From positions 362,016,267 to 362,080,266 of the forward strand of contig NC_053040.3 in NCBI RefSeq assembly GCF_002575655.3: 64,000 nucleotides of DNA, written 5' to 3'. The position numbers and the translations under genes were made by a program. Numbering within the stretch: the first letter of the stretch is position 1; each line of letters opens with the position of its first letter. The notes under the pieces are model-generated. The model was not told the origin of the DNA and did not search any database. It saw only the letters and a list, made by a program, of their open reading frames with translations. This DNA comes from Aegilops tauschii subsp. strangulata. Its lineage: Eukaryota > Streptophyta > Magnoliopsida > Poales > Poaceae. Shown in pieces: positions 32,742-44,900 of the stretch.

Positions 32742-34355
32742 GACCGAGAGTATACCGACCAGAGGGGGGTGAATGGGAGATTCAAAAATTCTTTCGAATG
32801 TTTTGAAACTGATCCCAATCACGGCAGCGGAATAATGGAAAGAAGAAAATGAACTAAATCAATCTTCATCTTCAGAAGCATATTCCTCGATGAAAGAAGT
32901 GATAACAGTACGAGCTTGGGAAATCACAGGTTTAACTACGATGAGAGTAAGGCAACATGCAAACAGATGCAGTAGAATGAGACACAACATGGTACACACA
33001 GAGAAGTAAAACTATAGTGAGATATCACATATGTACCGAGGAATATGACATTGACGAATGAAAACAAGTGATGAGAATGAAACGTTAAGAACACAAAGAT
33101 ATCCAAGATTGACAACAGAAAGGAACAATGCGAAAGGGAAATACAACAGATGATAATGATTAGATAAACTATCGACAAAGAGCATGAAAGTAAATTGCTA
33201 AAAGAATTGCAGTAAAGTAGACTGAACCAGTGGTGCTCGATGGTGACAGAGAGATTTTGTAGACTAGTTCACCCTTCTGCCAAAGGGCTACGTCTGGTTG
33301 GAGGGGATGTGACTTAACACGGAAGATAAACTCTCTTCACCCTTATTCTCCTTCAACTCGAAGCTAATCAGACTCTAGTTGATGTCACTCATGGTAGATC
33401 CTTGTCGACGATCTCCAAACCTTTGGTCGACCTTCGAAACCACAATCACTCTTGGTTGCTGAAGATCTAGCTCGGTGAACACAACAGCTCTTCAACACTC
33501 AAGCGGAAACCTATCGGTCTAGAGAGTGCGCAGCTCTCATGAGTAACATGTACAAGAACTCTAACTCAGAATTGTTGTGATGCTAAACCACTGTCTAAGT
33601 TTGGGCTCTTTATTTTTCTCTCGGTGGATCTTACACTCAAATCACTCGGAGAGAGGTTGCTCAAATCAATCTTCTCAGAAATCTCAAGCGGAGTAGCCAA
33701 CGGACAATGTTGGAGTGGGGTGGCTATTTATAGCCGCAACCTTCCCTGATGGGAAATGACCAAATTGGACATCGAGAGCAGCCAATGGCTGAACGACACG
33801 AGTCCAACAGTCAGATTTGAGCACAACGGTAACATTGCTTGCCGAGAAAGTAATGCTAACTCCTCGGTTTGAGACAAATCTCTCGCAACAAAGAAGATCA
33901 CGGTCTCTGGCAAGTATTTGCTCGGAACACAAAGAGATTTCTCTCGCAACTTTCATAGGTTCTGGCTAAGCATCACAGCGGATCTAAGCTTCGAGAACGT
34001 ATACCCCTCTTAATAGTATGGAGGACCTATGACTCAAATAAATAGAAGAACAATGAAATGAATACTACATCTTCACTTTGTCTTCGACTTCCATTTGCCG
34101 CAGTCAATTTCTTCGGACGGCCATACCGAAACATATGCTTCGCTTCAGCAGTAAACTCTCGAGGGGTTAATTCCTTCACATCAATCTTCTCATCTCTATG
34201 ACTTCAACAAATATAGCTCGTTCTTCTCTGGAACGTAGATGTACTTCGCTGAAGTTCCTCAAACTTGGCACCGGAGACAACATTCTATTCGGTTCTGTAT
34301 GGACTGTTTCTGTCAACATTCTCGAAAACAAAGGTAGGTAGATATTGCACCAACA
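32736..34355 (-). repeat. 3' LTR of the Sirevirus-like element
   Basis: 1620 bp with TGTT/AACA termini. Contains the 33600-33730 tract and the TTTATAGCCGCAACC segment at 33727 (possible TATA region on this strand not assigned). The second LTR is missing. Confidence 0.7.
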
Positions 34356-35335
34356 ATCTCCCCCTTTTTGGATGATTGTTGGCAAAACAGATCACATCGA
34401 AGGATAGATAATGAATGGAATGTATTGCGAAGGATAATAAATGACGAGAGATAGTTACGAAGATAAAACACGCTCCCCCTGAAGGTATGCATCAGGGCAT
34501 AAAATAAACCATAGGGTAGCGATGTAATTCTTCGTATGAGTGACGTTGATTTATAATTTCATCCTTGACTTCTTTCAATGCACTCGACGGTGTCTGAGGT
34601 AATTCTTGTCACACAATCTTCAAACTGAATTAGATATAATGAATACATTGAAATGCTTTGTGACGAAGGATAAGTCATGAAGGTTTTCTCAGAGCACAAT
34701 TTGAATCCACACGAGAGAAGAGTTTCCTGCAAGTTAAATGATCGAGAATGTATGGAGCAAGATAAATATGAGAATATTTCACATAGTGGATAAGCTTTAG
34801 AGGTGGTTTTCCTGCAATAGATATGATACGAAGGATATATGCGAGGAAAAACACTTTGTCAGTCATAAAGATATTTTTCAAGACTTAAAAGAAATTTAGG
34901 CTAGGACTGAATTTCTTCTCCTGTAAGGTTAGATAATCGAAGAATAATAATTATAGCATATCCAACCATAATAATTAAAGTTAATCTAGTACACAATGTA
35001 CTTCTCCCCATTTGTGTCTTCACTCGATGATTTCCTGTCATTCTTGTAGTGCAAACACTTTCCCTACACGATAGATAAATAACGAGGATAATCATTGCAA
35101 GGGTACCTGCAAACAGATAGTTCAAAGGAAATAACATTGCAGGGGGGGGTTATTAACATTACATGGCGACCGAGTATTTCATCACCACAGGCGGTGCGTT
35201 GGGTTCATCAAGCAAATTGTTCGAGGGAAAACCAAAATGTTTGAGTGCGAAAGCCGAAAAGCAAATGGCGAATAAAAACACCCTGCAAAACCCCCGTTCA
35301 TCTATCACTTGATGTACTTCTCCCCCTTTTTGTGA
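34356..35335 (-). other. Multiple polypurine tracts upstream of the Copia 3' LTR
   Basis: Pyrimidine runs on the plus strand at 34356-34369 (ATCTCCCCCTTTTT), 34471-34479 (GCTCCCCCT), 35002-35012 (CTTCTCCCCAT) and 35319-35332 (TTCTCCCCCTTTTT) are purine tracts on the element strand. They are spaced over about 1 kb. Confidence 0.65.
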
Positions 35336-35369
35336 ACAAGTGTCAAAAAGGAAAGAGATAACATACGAG

Positions 35370-36260
35370 GAACTACTCTTTCGGTGTATCCTCAGAATCA
35401 GAATTAAAACCACTCGACGAATCAGAATCCGCAGAGCGAGGAATGGTCGACGCAGAAGCAGGAATAGCAGCATGGGCTCTGGAGGAACCGGTGGGATGAG
35501 CATCTGGCTTGTATATGAGTGCTCCAGCTGTGTCTTCAGTTTCATCATCATGTCCGACAAACAGCAGGTTAGTTGATGCAGAACGATCAGGGAGCACAGG
35601 AGTTTGCCTTCGGATACGTGGAACATCAAGTAAATCCAGGTAGTCATAATCCTTCGTGATGCCTTTGGCAGCCAGCTGCTTTCAAGAATAATGCTGTCGT
35701 AGAAGAGTCCAGGAGCGCTTCTTTGCCTCCTTCTCATGTAGAAGGGTTTGGCGAGCATAATTGTGGAGCAAGTTCAGCTCCGTCATCAACTCCAGCTTTT
35801 CTTTGCGATCGAGCTTGATGTGGCTCTCCAATGCTTGCTGTGTGCGAATGCAAATTTCATACAGATTTTCATTCTAAGGGATTTCAACCTTGGCTTTCTT
35901 AACCTTCGGAGCAGAATCAGGAGCAGACACAGTGGCAGCAGCATCAATAGGTGCCTTCCCTTTTCCAATATCCTTCGCCATACGGAGAGTGTCACGTACT
36001 AGTGGCATGAAAACTTTTGGAATGTAAGCCTAGAAGAATTTCTCATTAGTGAACTGCTCAATTGCATACATAATTCATGGGGCATATGGCTTCAGTGATT
36101 GCGGGCTGTCAGCAGCACAGGCCAAGTTGCGAATGAAAAGATCTGGAATATCAAACAGAATTCCTTGAGAGATGGCCAGAAGAGCATTTCCTATGATGCC
36201 ATTGATAGAACTCGGTCTGTTCGTTGGCGTGAGAGAATTGCATAGGATATGAAACATCAC
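35370..36260 (-). pseudogene. Extra ORF of the Sirevirus-like element, with in-frame stops
   Basis: The minus-strand reading begins near 36260 (MFHILCNSLTPTNRPSSING, then GNALLAISQGILFDIPDLFI) and continues through APKVKKAKVEIP and RTQQALESHIKLDRKEKLEL. It ends near 35370 with a Ser/Asp-rich tail (SADSDSSSGFNSDSEDTPKE). At least three in-frame stops and a frame change interrupt it. The N-terminal part resembles the putative plant transposon protein domain found in some retroelement ORFs; I am not certain of the family. It lies between where pol would be and the 3' LTR, the env-like position of Sireviruses. Confidence 0.5.
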
Positions 36261-36290
36261 TTTGTTGTCGTGTGCTTAACTATTTGTGTC

Positions 36291-37600
36291 TGGGATGCTC
36301 AAGTTTGACATATACTTGTATGAGATGGCTTAAATTTTATGTGTATACAAATATTGTGATAGATATTGGCAAAAAATTTAGGGGCCAACATGTCCAATTT
36401 TCTTGGGTAACCAATGATCTGGTAGAAGCCACTATTGTACTTAAGTATACATACAAATAGATATGTGCAAAGATGGGGTATCAACGTTGAGAGGAATTGA
36501 AAACCCGTCTTATTTAGCGAGGACAAAACGATTGAATATGAGAAAGTTGAGGTGATTGGAGTACATATTTGCAAAGGGGTTTTCATAAAATGTCCATTAA
36601 GTGGCCTGGGATGTCACCACTAGAATCTGCACTATCCATGTTAAATCCGACGGCCCAGGACGATTTTTTCCATTTTTCTACCACAAGCCTGTTTTTTATC
36701 GTAGTTGCTCCCCTTTCTTGCCTTCCATTTCTGCGGGCCCAGGGACGAGGCAGGGTGGTCCCGGCTGAAACGTTCCACTACACGGCGGGTACTTTAGCTA
36801 CTTGTGTGCACTAAATTCCGCACCCTCCTCGTGGCTGTCCGATCATCGTGTCGCATCCACCGTTACCGCACCGCACCGCACCATTCAGTCGCCCCGCTTC
36901 CTTTCTTTTTTTCTTTTTCTCGCGGATGCATTCAGTCGCCCCGCTTGCCGTTGCAGCCTGCCAGCCACCGATCTGGGCGCGACAGTGCGCGCCGCGCAAT
37001 AACTCGGGCCTTCATTTCTCAGGCGACCGGGCATTCATTGGCCTGCTGCCGGATCTGATCGGCCGCTCTGTCTGTATCCTGCTCTGAACAACCTGGCACC
37101 GGCAGTCCTCCTCTCCCGGCTTTATTGGGTACAGTGTCTCCAATCCAGTCCACAGTGCCCTGCCCGCTGGCTCGCCCGCTCACGGTTCGCTTTGGGTACG
37201 CGCCCGCGGCCCGCGGTGCTACGTTGCTGGCACCGGGAGTGCCGGATTCGGTGAATGCCTTCCGCGTCCCCAAAGTTTTTCGATTTTTCTCCCACTCTCC
37301 CAGGGTAGCAACGAATACGCTTACGTCCTAGTACGCGTGTATGCTTATGCGTGCTGCCAAAATAAAAAGAGTACGTACTGGTCTATACGCATATGGGCAA
37401 GAAAGGTTGGCCAGCTTCTTTTGCTTTTTTGATTCAAGGTTGGCCAGTTCAACGTGGTGAACTACATCGTACTACTAGTCGAGACCTCGAGTGTATCGAG
37501 CTTGTCTAGCCCCGATATTCAATGTGAATTAATTAGGGCTAATGCTGATAGATACTGTAAGCCAAGCCATGACTTTGGAATAATACTTCACTATGTAGTA
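36291..37600. other. Intergenic region with a GC-rich stretch, no gene identified
   Basis: 36560-37340 is GC-rich and open in several frames on both strands. I see no domain, no convincing exon series and no repeat structure. It could be an old promoter/CpG-rich relic or a captured fragment. Confidence 0.4.
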
Positions 37601-37788
37601 TTCCCTCCGTTCGAAAAGGTTTGTCCCTTAAATGGATGTATCTAGCACCAAGTTAATGCTAAATACATCTATTCATTTGAGAGACAAAATTGTGACAAGC
37701 TTTTTCGGACGGAGCTCAAATGGATGTATCTAGCACTAACTTAGTGCTAGATACATCCATTTGAAGACAAGTTTTTTCAGATGGAGGA
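37601..37788. mobile_element. Two abutting Stowaway-like MITEs
   Basis: First copy 37601-37714: TTCCCTCCGTTCGAAAAG to CTTTTTCGGACGGAG. It is followed at once by a second palindromic unit, 37715-37788, built around ATGGATGTATCTAGCACTAA and its complement and ending ATGGAGG. Both share the ATGGATGTATCTAGCAC core, so this looks like a tandem or partly deleted duplication of one family. Confidence 0.8.
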
Positions 37789-38019
37789 AATAATACTCCT
37801 ACTACGACGGGGCAAATGATAGTTTGTCTAGGCTTCTTGCTAGATAGGCCGTCTTGTTTAGTTGTTTTTGTCAAACGCACGTATATGTGTACTTTTATTA
37901 TCCGGAACGAGACATTTTCTATATGTGTGTTTCGTATGCATGCAGGCGATGGTTTGTTCTAAGCGAACATATTACTAGCATGTTTTCTAATGATTAATAA
38001 GGAGTCCTGAAAGAAGAGA

Positions 38020-38940
38020 AATATGGTGCAATTTTTTTTTGCCAAAATGGAGAAACTTGGTGAGTGTATCTACACATTGGTGCAGAACGTGCATGCTACG
38101 TTGGAGCAAGCATCATATCCGTCTTAAATTTTGGGGGAACACACATCTATATACTCACATAAGCTGTCTCCATAGGGCTGACGGAAATCCTTCAGTATTC
38201 TCGATGACTATACTTGCATTCTTGGTAGTTTGTAGTATGATCCACCTAATTTTAACATTCTGTTGTCCTGTGATGAAAATTTGTCTTATTTGTGACAATT
38301 TGAGGAAGAGAGGGATGGCCAAACCTCTGGAGTGTGTTCATTTGCAAAGAGATTGAATTTGTGTTTCACCTCTTCTTTGAATGCATTGTTGCTAAACACT
38401 TTTGGTGTGGTATTGAAACTTTGTTTCATGTTCAGATAGTAGATTTTGATCTAAAAAATTGTGGTTATGCAAGAAAAGACATATGCATCTCAATGTAGTT
38501 ATTTCTGCAATCATGTGGGGGGCGTGGAACTTTCAAAATGCTTTTGTCTTTAATAGAACTACTTGGTTGTCTATGAAACAGGTGATGGGAGTGGTCTCCA
38601 GGTACCCGAGGAACTGGCCAAAATGACTCCCAGAGTTAAACTGGAGTGGTGAAGGACTTCCGGGAATGGTTGTGGGCGCAACTGAAAGCACTGTTCATGT
38701 TGGAGTCGGACTGAACAACTGCAAAAACTGGCTGGGCCATATGTCATGGAAAGAAGCAGTTGGGGGAGGGGGGGCAGCGTATGGAGGAAGAACGTCGCTG
38801 GAATATGAGAAGATGCATCCTGAAGAGGCGGATTCCATCCATGTGGTGTTCTCGGGCTACTGCTGGTCGCTTGGAGTGCAAAATATAGATGTGTGTTGAT
38901 CGCATAAAACTTGTAATAAAAAGCTTGTCTGGGTAGTAGC
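38020..38940 (+). pseudogene. LINE (RIX) 3' ORF remnant
   Basis: Scattered frames on the plus strand resemble the C-terminal end of plant L1-type LINE reverse transcriptase proteins. A zf-RVT-like segment near 38290-38420 (DNLRKR, then FHLFFECIVAKHFW) is followed near 38500-38625 by ISAIMWGAWNFQNAFVFNR and TTWLSMKQVMGVVSRYP, a pattern typical of these proteins. Frameshifts and stops separate the pieces. No poly(A) tail is clear. Confidence 0.6.
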
Positions 38941-39253
38941 TAGTCCTGGGCAAAAAGATGATTGTTTTTAGTCTTTTTTATCAGGAGTTTCTGTGTGTGG
39001 GTCTGTTTGGCCCAGAGGTAGTTAGGTTGTCGCTTTTTGGTGTGAGTTTGGGTTGTGTAAGGAGATACTGTGGTTTCATGGTTTCTTCCTATGGAATGGA
39101 ACCGGGGGTGAGCCCCTTCTCATCGATTTTTTTGTCTTATCTTCCTGTTGGCCAAATTAGGTCCTCTTGTGAGTGTGAAAAAACAGGCACAGTAGGATGA
39201 GTGGCTCCACGAGAGAGAAAAATCCGTTGAGTTTATAACAAACAAATTTGATA

Positions 39254-39467
39254 CTCCCTTCGGTTGGGTATATAAGTCGGGCACAATTTTTTAGGTTTTC
39301 TATTCGACTAATAAAACATTGTAGTGTGTCATACAAAAATACACTTAGAAACTTCATACAACGACAGATTTAAAGATATATAAAATTTGGGACACGACAC
39401 AATTGTTTAGGTAGTCAAATTCAAGGCCTAAAACACGTGCCCAACTTATAAACCCAACTAGAGGATG
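39254..39467. mobile_element. Stowaway-like MITE, TSD TA, 214 bp
   Basis: Left end CTCCCTTCGGTTGGGTATAT and right end CCCAACTAGAGGATG are imperfect inverted repeats (GTTGGGT(A/T)TATAAGT(C/T)GGGC shared), flanked by TA at 39252-39253 and 39468-39469. Confidence 0.8.
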
Positions 39468-39478
39468 TAGTGGCAATC

Positions 39479-40810
39479 GGTCATGGTAGGGAGATTTGGA
39501 ATGTTTGGTGCACTACGAGAGCTAATGATCTGGGTTGTCCTAGGTCGTAACAGTAGTTGCCAAAAATTATTACAAGATAATGTGGCAACAGTTGTTTGGT
39601 TGGCACCGAGCCCCATAATTATATTCAAGGGGGTATTCTTCTGCGAAATACCCAGATCTATTGTAACATTTCACCGAAGGTAGAAAGCACCCCAAACATA
39701 ATGAAAATTATAACCACTATCGCTGGCAGAATGAGTCGCGACGCGTCGTTGTCGCTTCTTCCATACCAGAGCTAGCCCGACTTTTTCAGTGATAGCCATA
39801 AAGTCTTTGTGCACGTGCGGCATGTCCCAAAGGACTAGCGCCCTGGAGCCATAGTCATCATCGTTGAGCCCTTAAATTGATCTAAAGCGCTAGACACCAG
39901 ACTTTGTCGTTGCGCATGCACGAAAAGAAACCCTAACTTTGCCGCCAAAGGAGAAGGCATGAATCTACGTTAGAGCTCCAAGGCACGGGGATTCTTGTCC
40001 CAATCACCAGCCGGTAGAGTGACAGGTATAGGAGATGAGAGTCCATGGGCTGGCTGGCGGAGCTTGAAGGGGAGGAGAACTTTCCCCTAGCCACCTTTGT
40101 GTCATGGGAGGGAGTGTTAATGGTAGGCTAGTAGAGGAGGATTAGGTTCATAATTTTGAACCTGTAAGATTTTGCTCATAGGTGTAGCATTATGGGGGTT
40201 GCTGGTGTTTATGTTTTTCAGGTTTTCTTTTATATGTCAAGTTTTAGCAACTTACCCTATATTTCCTTTGGTGTCATTTGGCATCGAATACGTTGACGGT
40301 GTGATTGGTCATGGCAAGGAGATTTTGAATGCTTGGTGCACCATGAGAGCCAATGATCTGGGTTAACCTATGTCATAATAGTAGCCGTTGAGCTTATTTT
40401 TGAGTGGTAGGGGTTGCTTGTGTTGATATCCCATTAGTATTTTCTTAGACCAAGTTATGGTATCTCATCATTTTTCCCTCTAGTGACATTTTGGCGCCAC
40501 AAGGCTTTCATATTGTGATCGGTCATGGCAAGGAGATTTTGAATGCTTGGCGTACCATGAGAACCAATGGTCTAGGCTTTCTTGGGTCGTAATAGTAAAC
40601 GAGTTTCATTTGGTGGGTGGGAAGTGGAGTTTCTCATGCTGACGCTTCTTTAGTTTTCTTCCTTAGGTCAAGTTATGGCAGCTAATATCTTTTTGCCATT
40701 GGTGCCATTTTGGCATCGATCGTAAGGCTTTGATAGTGTGACCGGTCATGGCAAGAAGATTTTAAATGCTTGGTGCACCATGAGAGCCAAGCATCTATGT
40801 TGTCCTACGT
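39479..40810 (+). repeat. Tandem repeat, about 214-223 bp period, core GGTCATGGCAAGGAGATTTT
   Basis: Unit starts are at 39479, 40307, 40521 and 40744. Each reads GGTCATGG(C/T)A(A/G)G(G/A)AGATTT(T/G), then AATG(C/T)TTGG and GAGA(G/A)C(C/T)AA. The last three are spaced 214 and 223 bp. The first two are 828 bp apart because about 600 bp of unrelated sequence (39570-40160) sits between them. Origin not recognised. Confidence 0.8.
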
Positions 40811-41464
40811 CGCAGTAGTAGACGAGTTCCATTTTTTTGGGGGTGGGGGTGGGGTGGGGGTGCTTGTGTTGAAGTTTCTTTAGTTCCATTTTGACGTGGA
40901 TTACATGATACAAATTTGACAACGCTTGACCACTTGAATACCATGGACAAGGATGGTATAGCTCGTGTCCACGCACTGTTATCGAATGGAAAGCAAGATA
41001 AATAATGTACCGACATTCCAACTTTTTTTAAAGGAGGATACACCCTCATTTCAATACCAATGTTGTACATACTTATTGACTAACTACCGATTTTCGCTTG
41101 CCCCACCAAAAGAACAAAAGAAAAGAAAAACACTGACTCCCACTTGGGCATAATTTCATGAGTTCGTTATTACGATATGAACGAGGAACCCTTGAATGTG
41201 ATGTGCCTTTTGAAGATTAAATAAAAGGCACACAATGCATATAAAATTCTACCTAAAGTACTGAAATTACGAGGCACTACAGAGAAGCATCTCTTGGAAT
41301 GTATGTGTGCATATACGACATGCTTACACCGTGATTGCCACCCAAAGCTCAATCAAACAAAGATATGCTTCGGATTACAATGAGTTCAATCAATTATTCT
41401 ATGATAAAGGCCTAAAGTTGAAATAGTCAAGTGTAATGCCCATGACTTCGTATATTGCTTCAAT
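40811..41464. other. Intergenic, no gene seen
   Basis: Contains a G-rich GGGGGTGGGGGTGGGGTGG tract at 40840-40860. No coding or transposon signature recognised otherwise. Confidence 0.4.
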
Positions 41465-41470
41465 CGTATA

Positions 41471-41525
41471 CTACCTCCATTTCTTAATATAAAAGTTTTG
41501 ACACTTCAAATATTTAGGAACAAAG
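41471..41525. mobile_element. Partial Stowaway-type MITE end
   Basis: CTACCTCCATTTCTTAATAT followed by AAAAGTTTTGACACTTC matches the outer arm of the common CTCCCTCCGTTCC-type MITE. The other end is not present. It lies about 0.4 kb upstream of the acyltransferase gene. Confidence 0.5.
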
Positions 41526-41919
41526 GAATTAGTGACTAATGCTTAGTTTGAAAAACGTTTTTATATTATGGGCCAGAGTGAGTAGTACTGAGTTTGCTCA
41601 TCACTTTTCTAATTTTTTTTTTGCTTATCACCGGCGTACGCCACTACCACAATGTTTTGTCGATACCGTTCGTATCTATCCAATTCTTCTTCTCACTTGG
41701 ACGTTACCCAACAGCCGCAAGTTTCCTGTTGCTTCGGACCGCCAATTCAAGAAAGCAAAGGGTGTTCTGTAGGAAGATACCTTCCCAAGGTTTCCACGCC
41801 ATCACACACACACATATACACGCGGCTCGCGAGCTCGCTTCAGAAAAAACCAAATCCTCTATTCCTGCATCGCCCGCATCTGTTCGTCCCCCTCTGCGGC
41901 GGCGGTGGCGGTGGCGACG

Positions 41920-44900
41920 ATGGGGCTCGAGATGGAGCCGATGGCGGCGGCGATCGGCGTCTCGGTGCCCGTGCTCCGCTTCCTGCTCTGCTTCGCGGCC
42001 ACCATACCCACGGGCCTCCTCTGGCGCGCCGTGCCGAGCGCCACGGGGCGGCACCTCTACGCGGGGCTCAGCGGCGCCGCGCTCTCCTACCTGTCCTTCG
42101 GGGCCACCTCCAACCTCCTCTTCGTCGGGCCCATGGCGCTCGGTTACCTCTCCATGCTCCTCTGCCGTCGCCGAGCTGGCCTCGTCACCTTCCTCGGCGC
42201 ATTCGGCTTCCTCATCGCATGGTGAAACCCTCCCTTCCATCCTTGTCTACTGGGGTCATATATACCGATGCTTAGTTTCGGGTGAATCATGAATGTTGGA
42301 TTCATGGGTTTTCACGCCTTCATTTTGGGTAGAACAGGGCAGGCAATGTACAGCTAACAGCAGCTTGTTCGACTAGGAAACCAGAGGAATTGTAAGCGGA
42401 TCTGCAGATGTGGCCGAGCCAGAGCTTTGGGTCATCACAGGGTTAAACAGTAGTTTATTCTATTGGAAAACCACGGGAATCGTAAGTGGGCATGGAGCTT
42501 TTGATGCTTCTGATATGGTTGGAACCGCAGCATGGACGATTTCATGTTGGAGCTGATTGAAATGATTTTCAACTTTTCTCTGTCTAGCCACGTGGTGCTA
42601 TTTATGATTAATAGTTTCAAGGTGAAAATGAGATCTTGTATTATCTCAGGATGAATTTTCTTCTATGCTTGCAAAATTTTGGACGTCTGATCTCGTAAAG
42701 ATTGCAATGAATACATATAATGTGATTGTTGAGATTTTACCTAAGTACCTTAGCAGTTCCTATTGGAGAATTTATTGGTTGTGTGCTCATGAAGCATCAG
42801 GGCACCACTTGTTAGTCACGTGAATCAGTTTTTTCTTCTCTTGAAATGTTAAGTCTGTTTTGGCGGTACTATGATGCGATTTATGATCTGTCACACTGAG
42901 GGGTTGAATTAATATGACCTATGTTTACTTGGAAAGAAATTAAGGGAAGGGAGAAAATATTTCCCATCCAAATATCCCTGACAAAGACTCCATCCAGATA
43001 ATGGATGCTGTTTGGTTCACTTAGAAGTTATTTATTCTATCTGGAGCCATCCAAACCCACATAAATTTTCAACAACTTAATTAATATTCAGGCACACCAT
43101 CTCTGAAGATGATTATTCCATAACCAACACACAGGCTTGACATTAGTGATGTTTTATTCACCTTGAAAACTTATAGTTGAGTATTTAAAACTGACTCAAT
43201 GAAGTATGAATGCAGGCATTGCCGTATTCCTGTTCATTATCATTGACATCGATGTTCTGTTCCATAAGGCTCTGACTGAAATTTACTGTAAATAGAAAGG
43301 TGCAGCTATTCTTTTATTTCCTAGTTACTAGTGTGAATCAGTGACAACGAATGTTGAGTGGTAATTCTAGTTACGTTCTCGTCAATATTGATGCCCCCTC
43401 ACCATCCTCTTCAACTTCATTCTCTCGTATGGTGCAGTTAATTTTTGTGTTCACTACCTAGAAGTTTAAATTAGCGGCCACAAGTGTCTGAGTAGTCATT
43501 CTAATTTGGTTCCTGTTTCATTCCCTACTGAAACAAACAAGTTACGGATTATATCAATTTGCCCATCTTTCACATGGAGTAAAGTATCCACTTTGTCTAC
43601 ATAGCCTGTGTTGGACCAGGCACCCATATAGATTATCTAGATCCAAAATCATGACCTTTAAAATACGCTAATCACACACTCATTCTTTCCATTTGTAGAA
43701 ACTCTTTATTTGGCAACTGTTGTATATCATCGAGACAACATAAAAATAACAAACACTTAACAATAGGTCTAGTTCAACAGGCAGCCATTGTGGTAGCAAA
43801 CTTTCTTCACTTAGCTGTTGAAGATAATGGTGCGTCTGTTTAATTCTTTAAATGTGTAATTGATTCAAAAATAATAATAATCCACGGATGCAATCCGGTC
43901 GTTCATTCGTAATGTTGCAATGTAATATTAATATAGACAAAAGGCTTGTGTATTCTAAACATAAAATGTTTCCCACCTGCTAGCACTAGCACCGTCATTC
44001 TGCTAGATCAAATTATGCTAATACCAGCAGGCTTCCTTGGGGACATGTCAATCTCTTTATCCCACACCATAAGCTAGTTTTAGAGCACTATTGGATAGGA
44101 AGTCCATCAGAAGCGGACTAAGAAGAAAGCTTATTCGAAAAAAGGGCAGTAGATTCTACCGCCATGCACTACTGAGAAGATTAGCCGCAAAGCACCAAAA
44201 TCCTAAGTATCTTCTCGACATGATCAACGCCTGTCTTCTTTTTGTTGGTTCTGCTACAATACCAACTGTGGCACTAATATTTTTGGTTGTTGCAGTCACT
44301 TGCCTGTTTCATCTGTGGTATCCTAAGTCTTTTCTCTTCTCCGAATTTCTGCTCTTTAACGAATGGCTATGAGTCCTGGTCTCGCCTATGTGATATTTTT
44401 CTAGCGTTTTCCCTTTTTACACGAACATAGGTATTAGCCAACTTATTCCGAGCACTATTCGTTTTAATGTTCAAACCAGCTTTGACACGTAGTCTACATA
44501 CATGAAGGATAAAGTGGTTATATATTGTCGGCTAGTTCTTCGCTATTCAATATTGTGTTTGCTACTGTTTCCTTTTTGGCCCCATAAGAAGGGTGCCCTT
44601 CTATTCCATATGCAAAATTTTGAAGTGGAATGAACCAGCTACCTAAGTTGGAGACTCAAGAAGTAAATTATTTTTAGCCATGGACAGTGGTGCGTGGGAG
44701 TTAGCTATCTACGTGCCAGAACCATGACTTGGTTTCGATGTCTTATGGGTTTCAACTCTAGTCTAACCCAACTTGTTACTTTAGGCCAATTTGTTATGAT
44801 GGATAAGCTGGCGAACAATTTGGTGCTGAATTTTACAATTTTACACTGTGGATGTATTTAAGTTTACCCTCATACTACATACAAATTAACAAATCAGAGT

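Larger units (their letters stand above)
32736..36290 (-). mobile_element. Sirevirus-like Copia remnant: 3' LTR plus 3' internal region
   Basis: The 3' LTR is 32736-34355, TGTTAGGACCGAG to GCACCAACA (TGTT...AACA ends), minus strand. It is followed inward by polypurine tracts. The internal part encodes a decayed extra ORF. The other LTR, gag and pol are absent, so the right boundary is approximate. Several polypurine tracts upstream of the 3' LTR and an extra ORF in that place are features described for Sireviruses among Copia elements (established knowledge). It truncates the F-box gene; the 5 bases ATAAC precede it but no partner duplication was found. Confidence 0.65.

Noticed and set aside
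36804..37331. GC-rich cluster of open frames suggesting a gene
   Set aside because: No start context, splice structure or domain on either strand; left as an unexplained GC-rich stretch.
44091..44372. 93-codon plus-strand frame in intron 1 of the acyltransferase gene with a basic start and a hydrophobic stretch
   Set aside because: No domain and no splice support. The reading is compatible with chance in an AT-rich intron.
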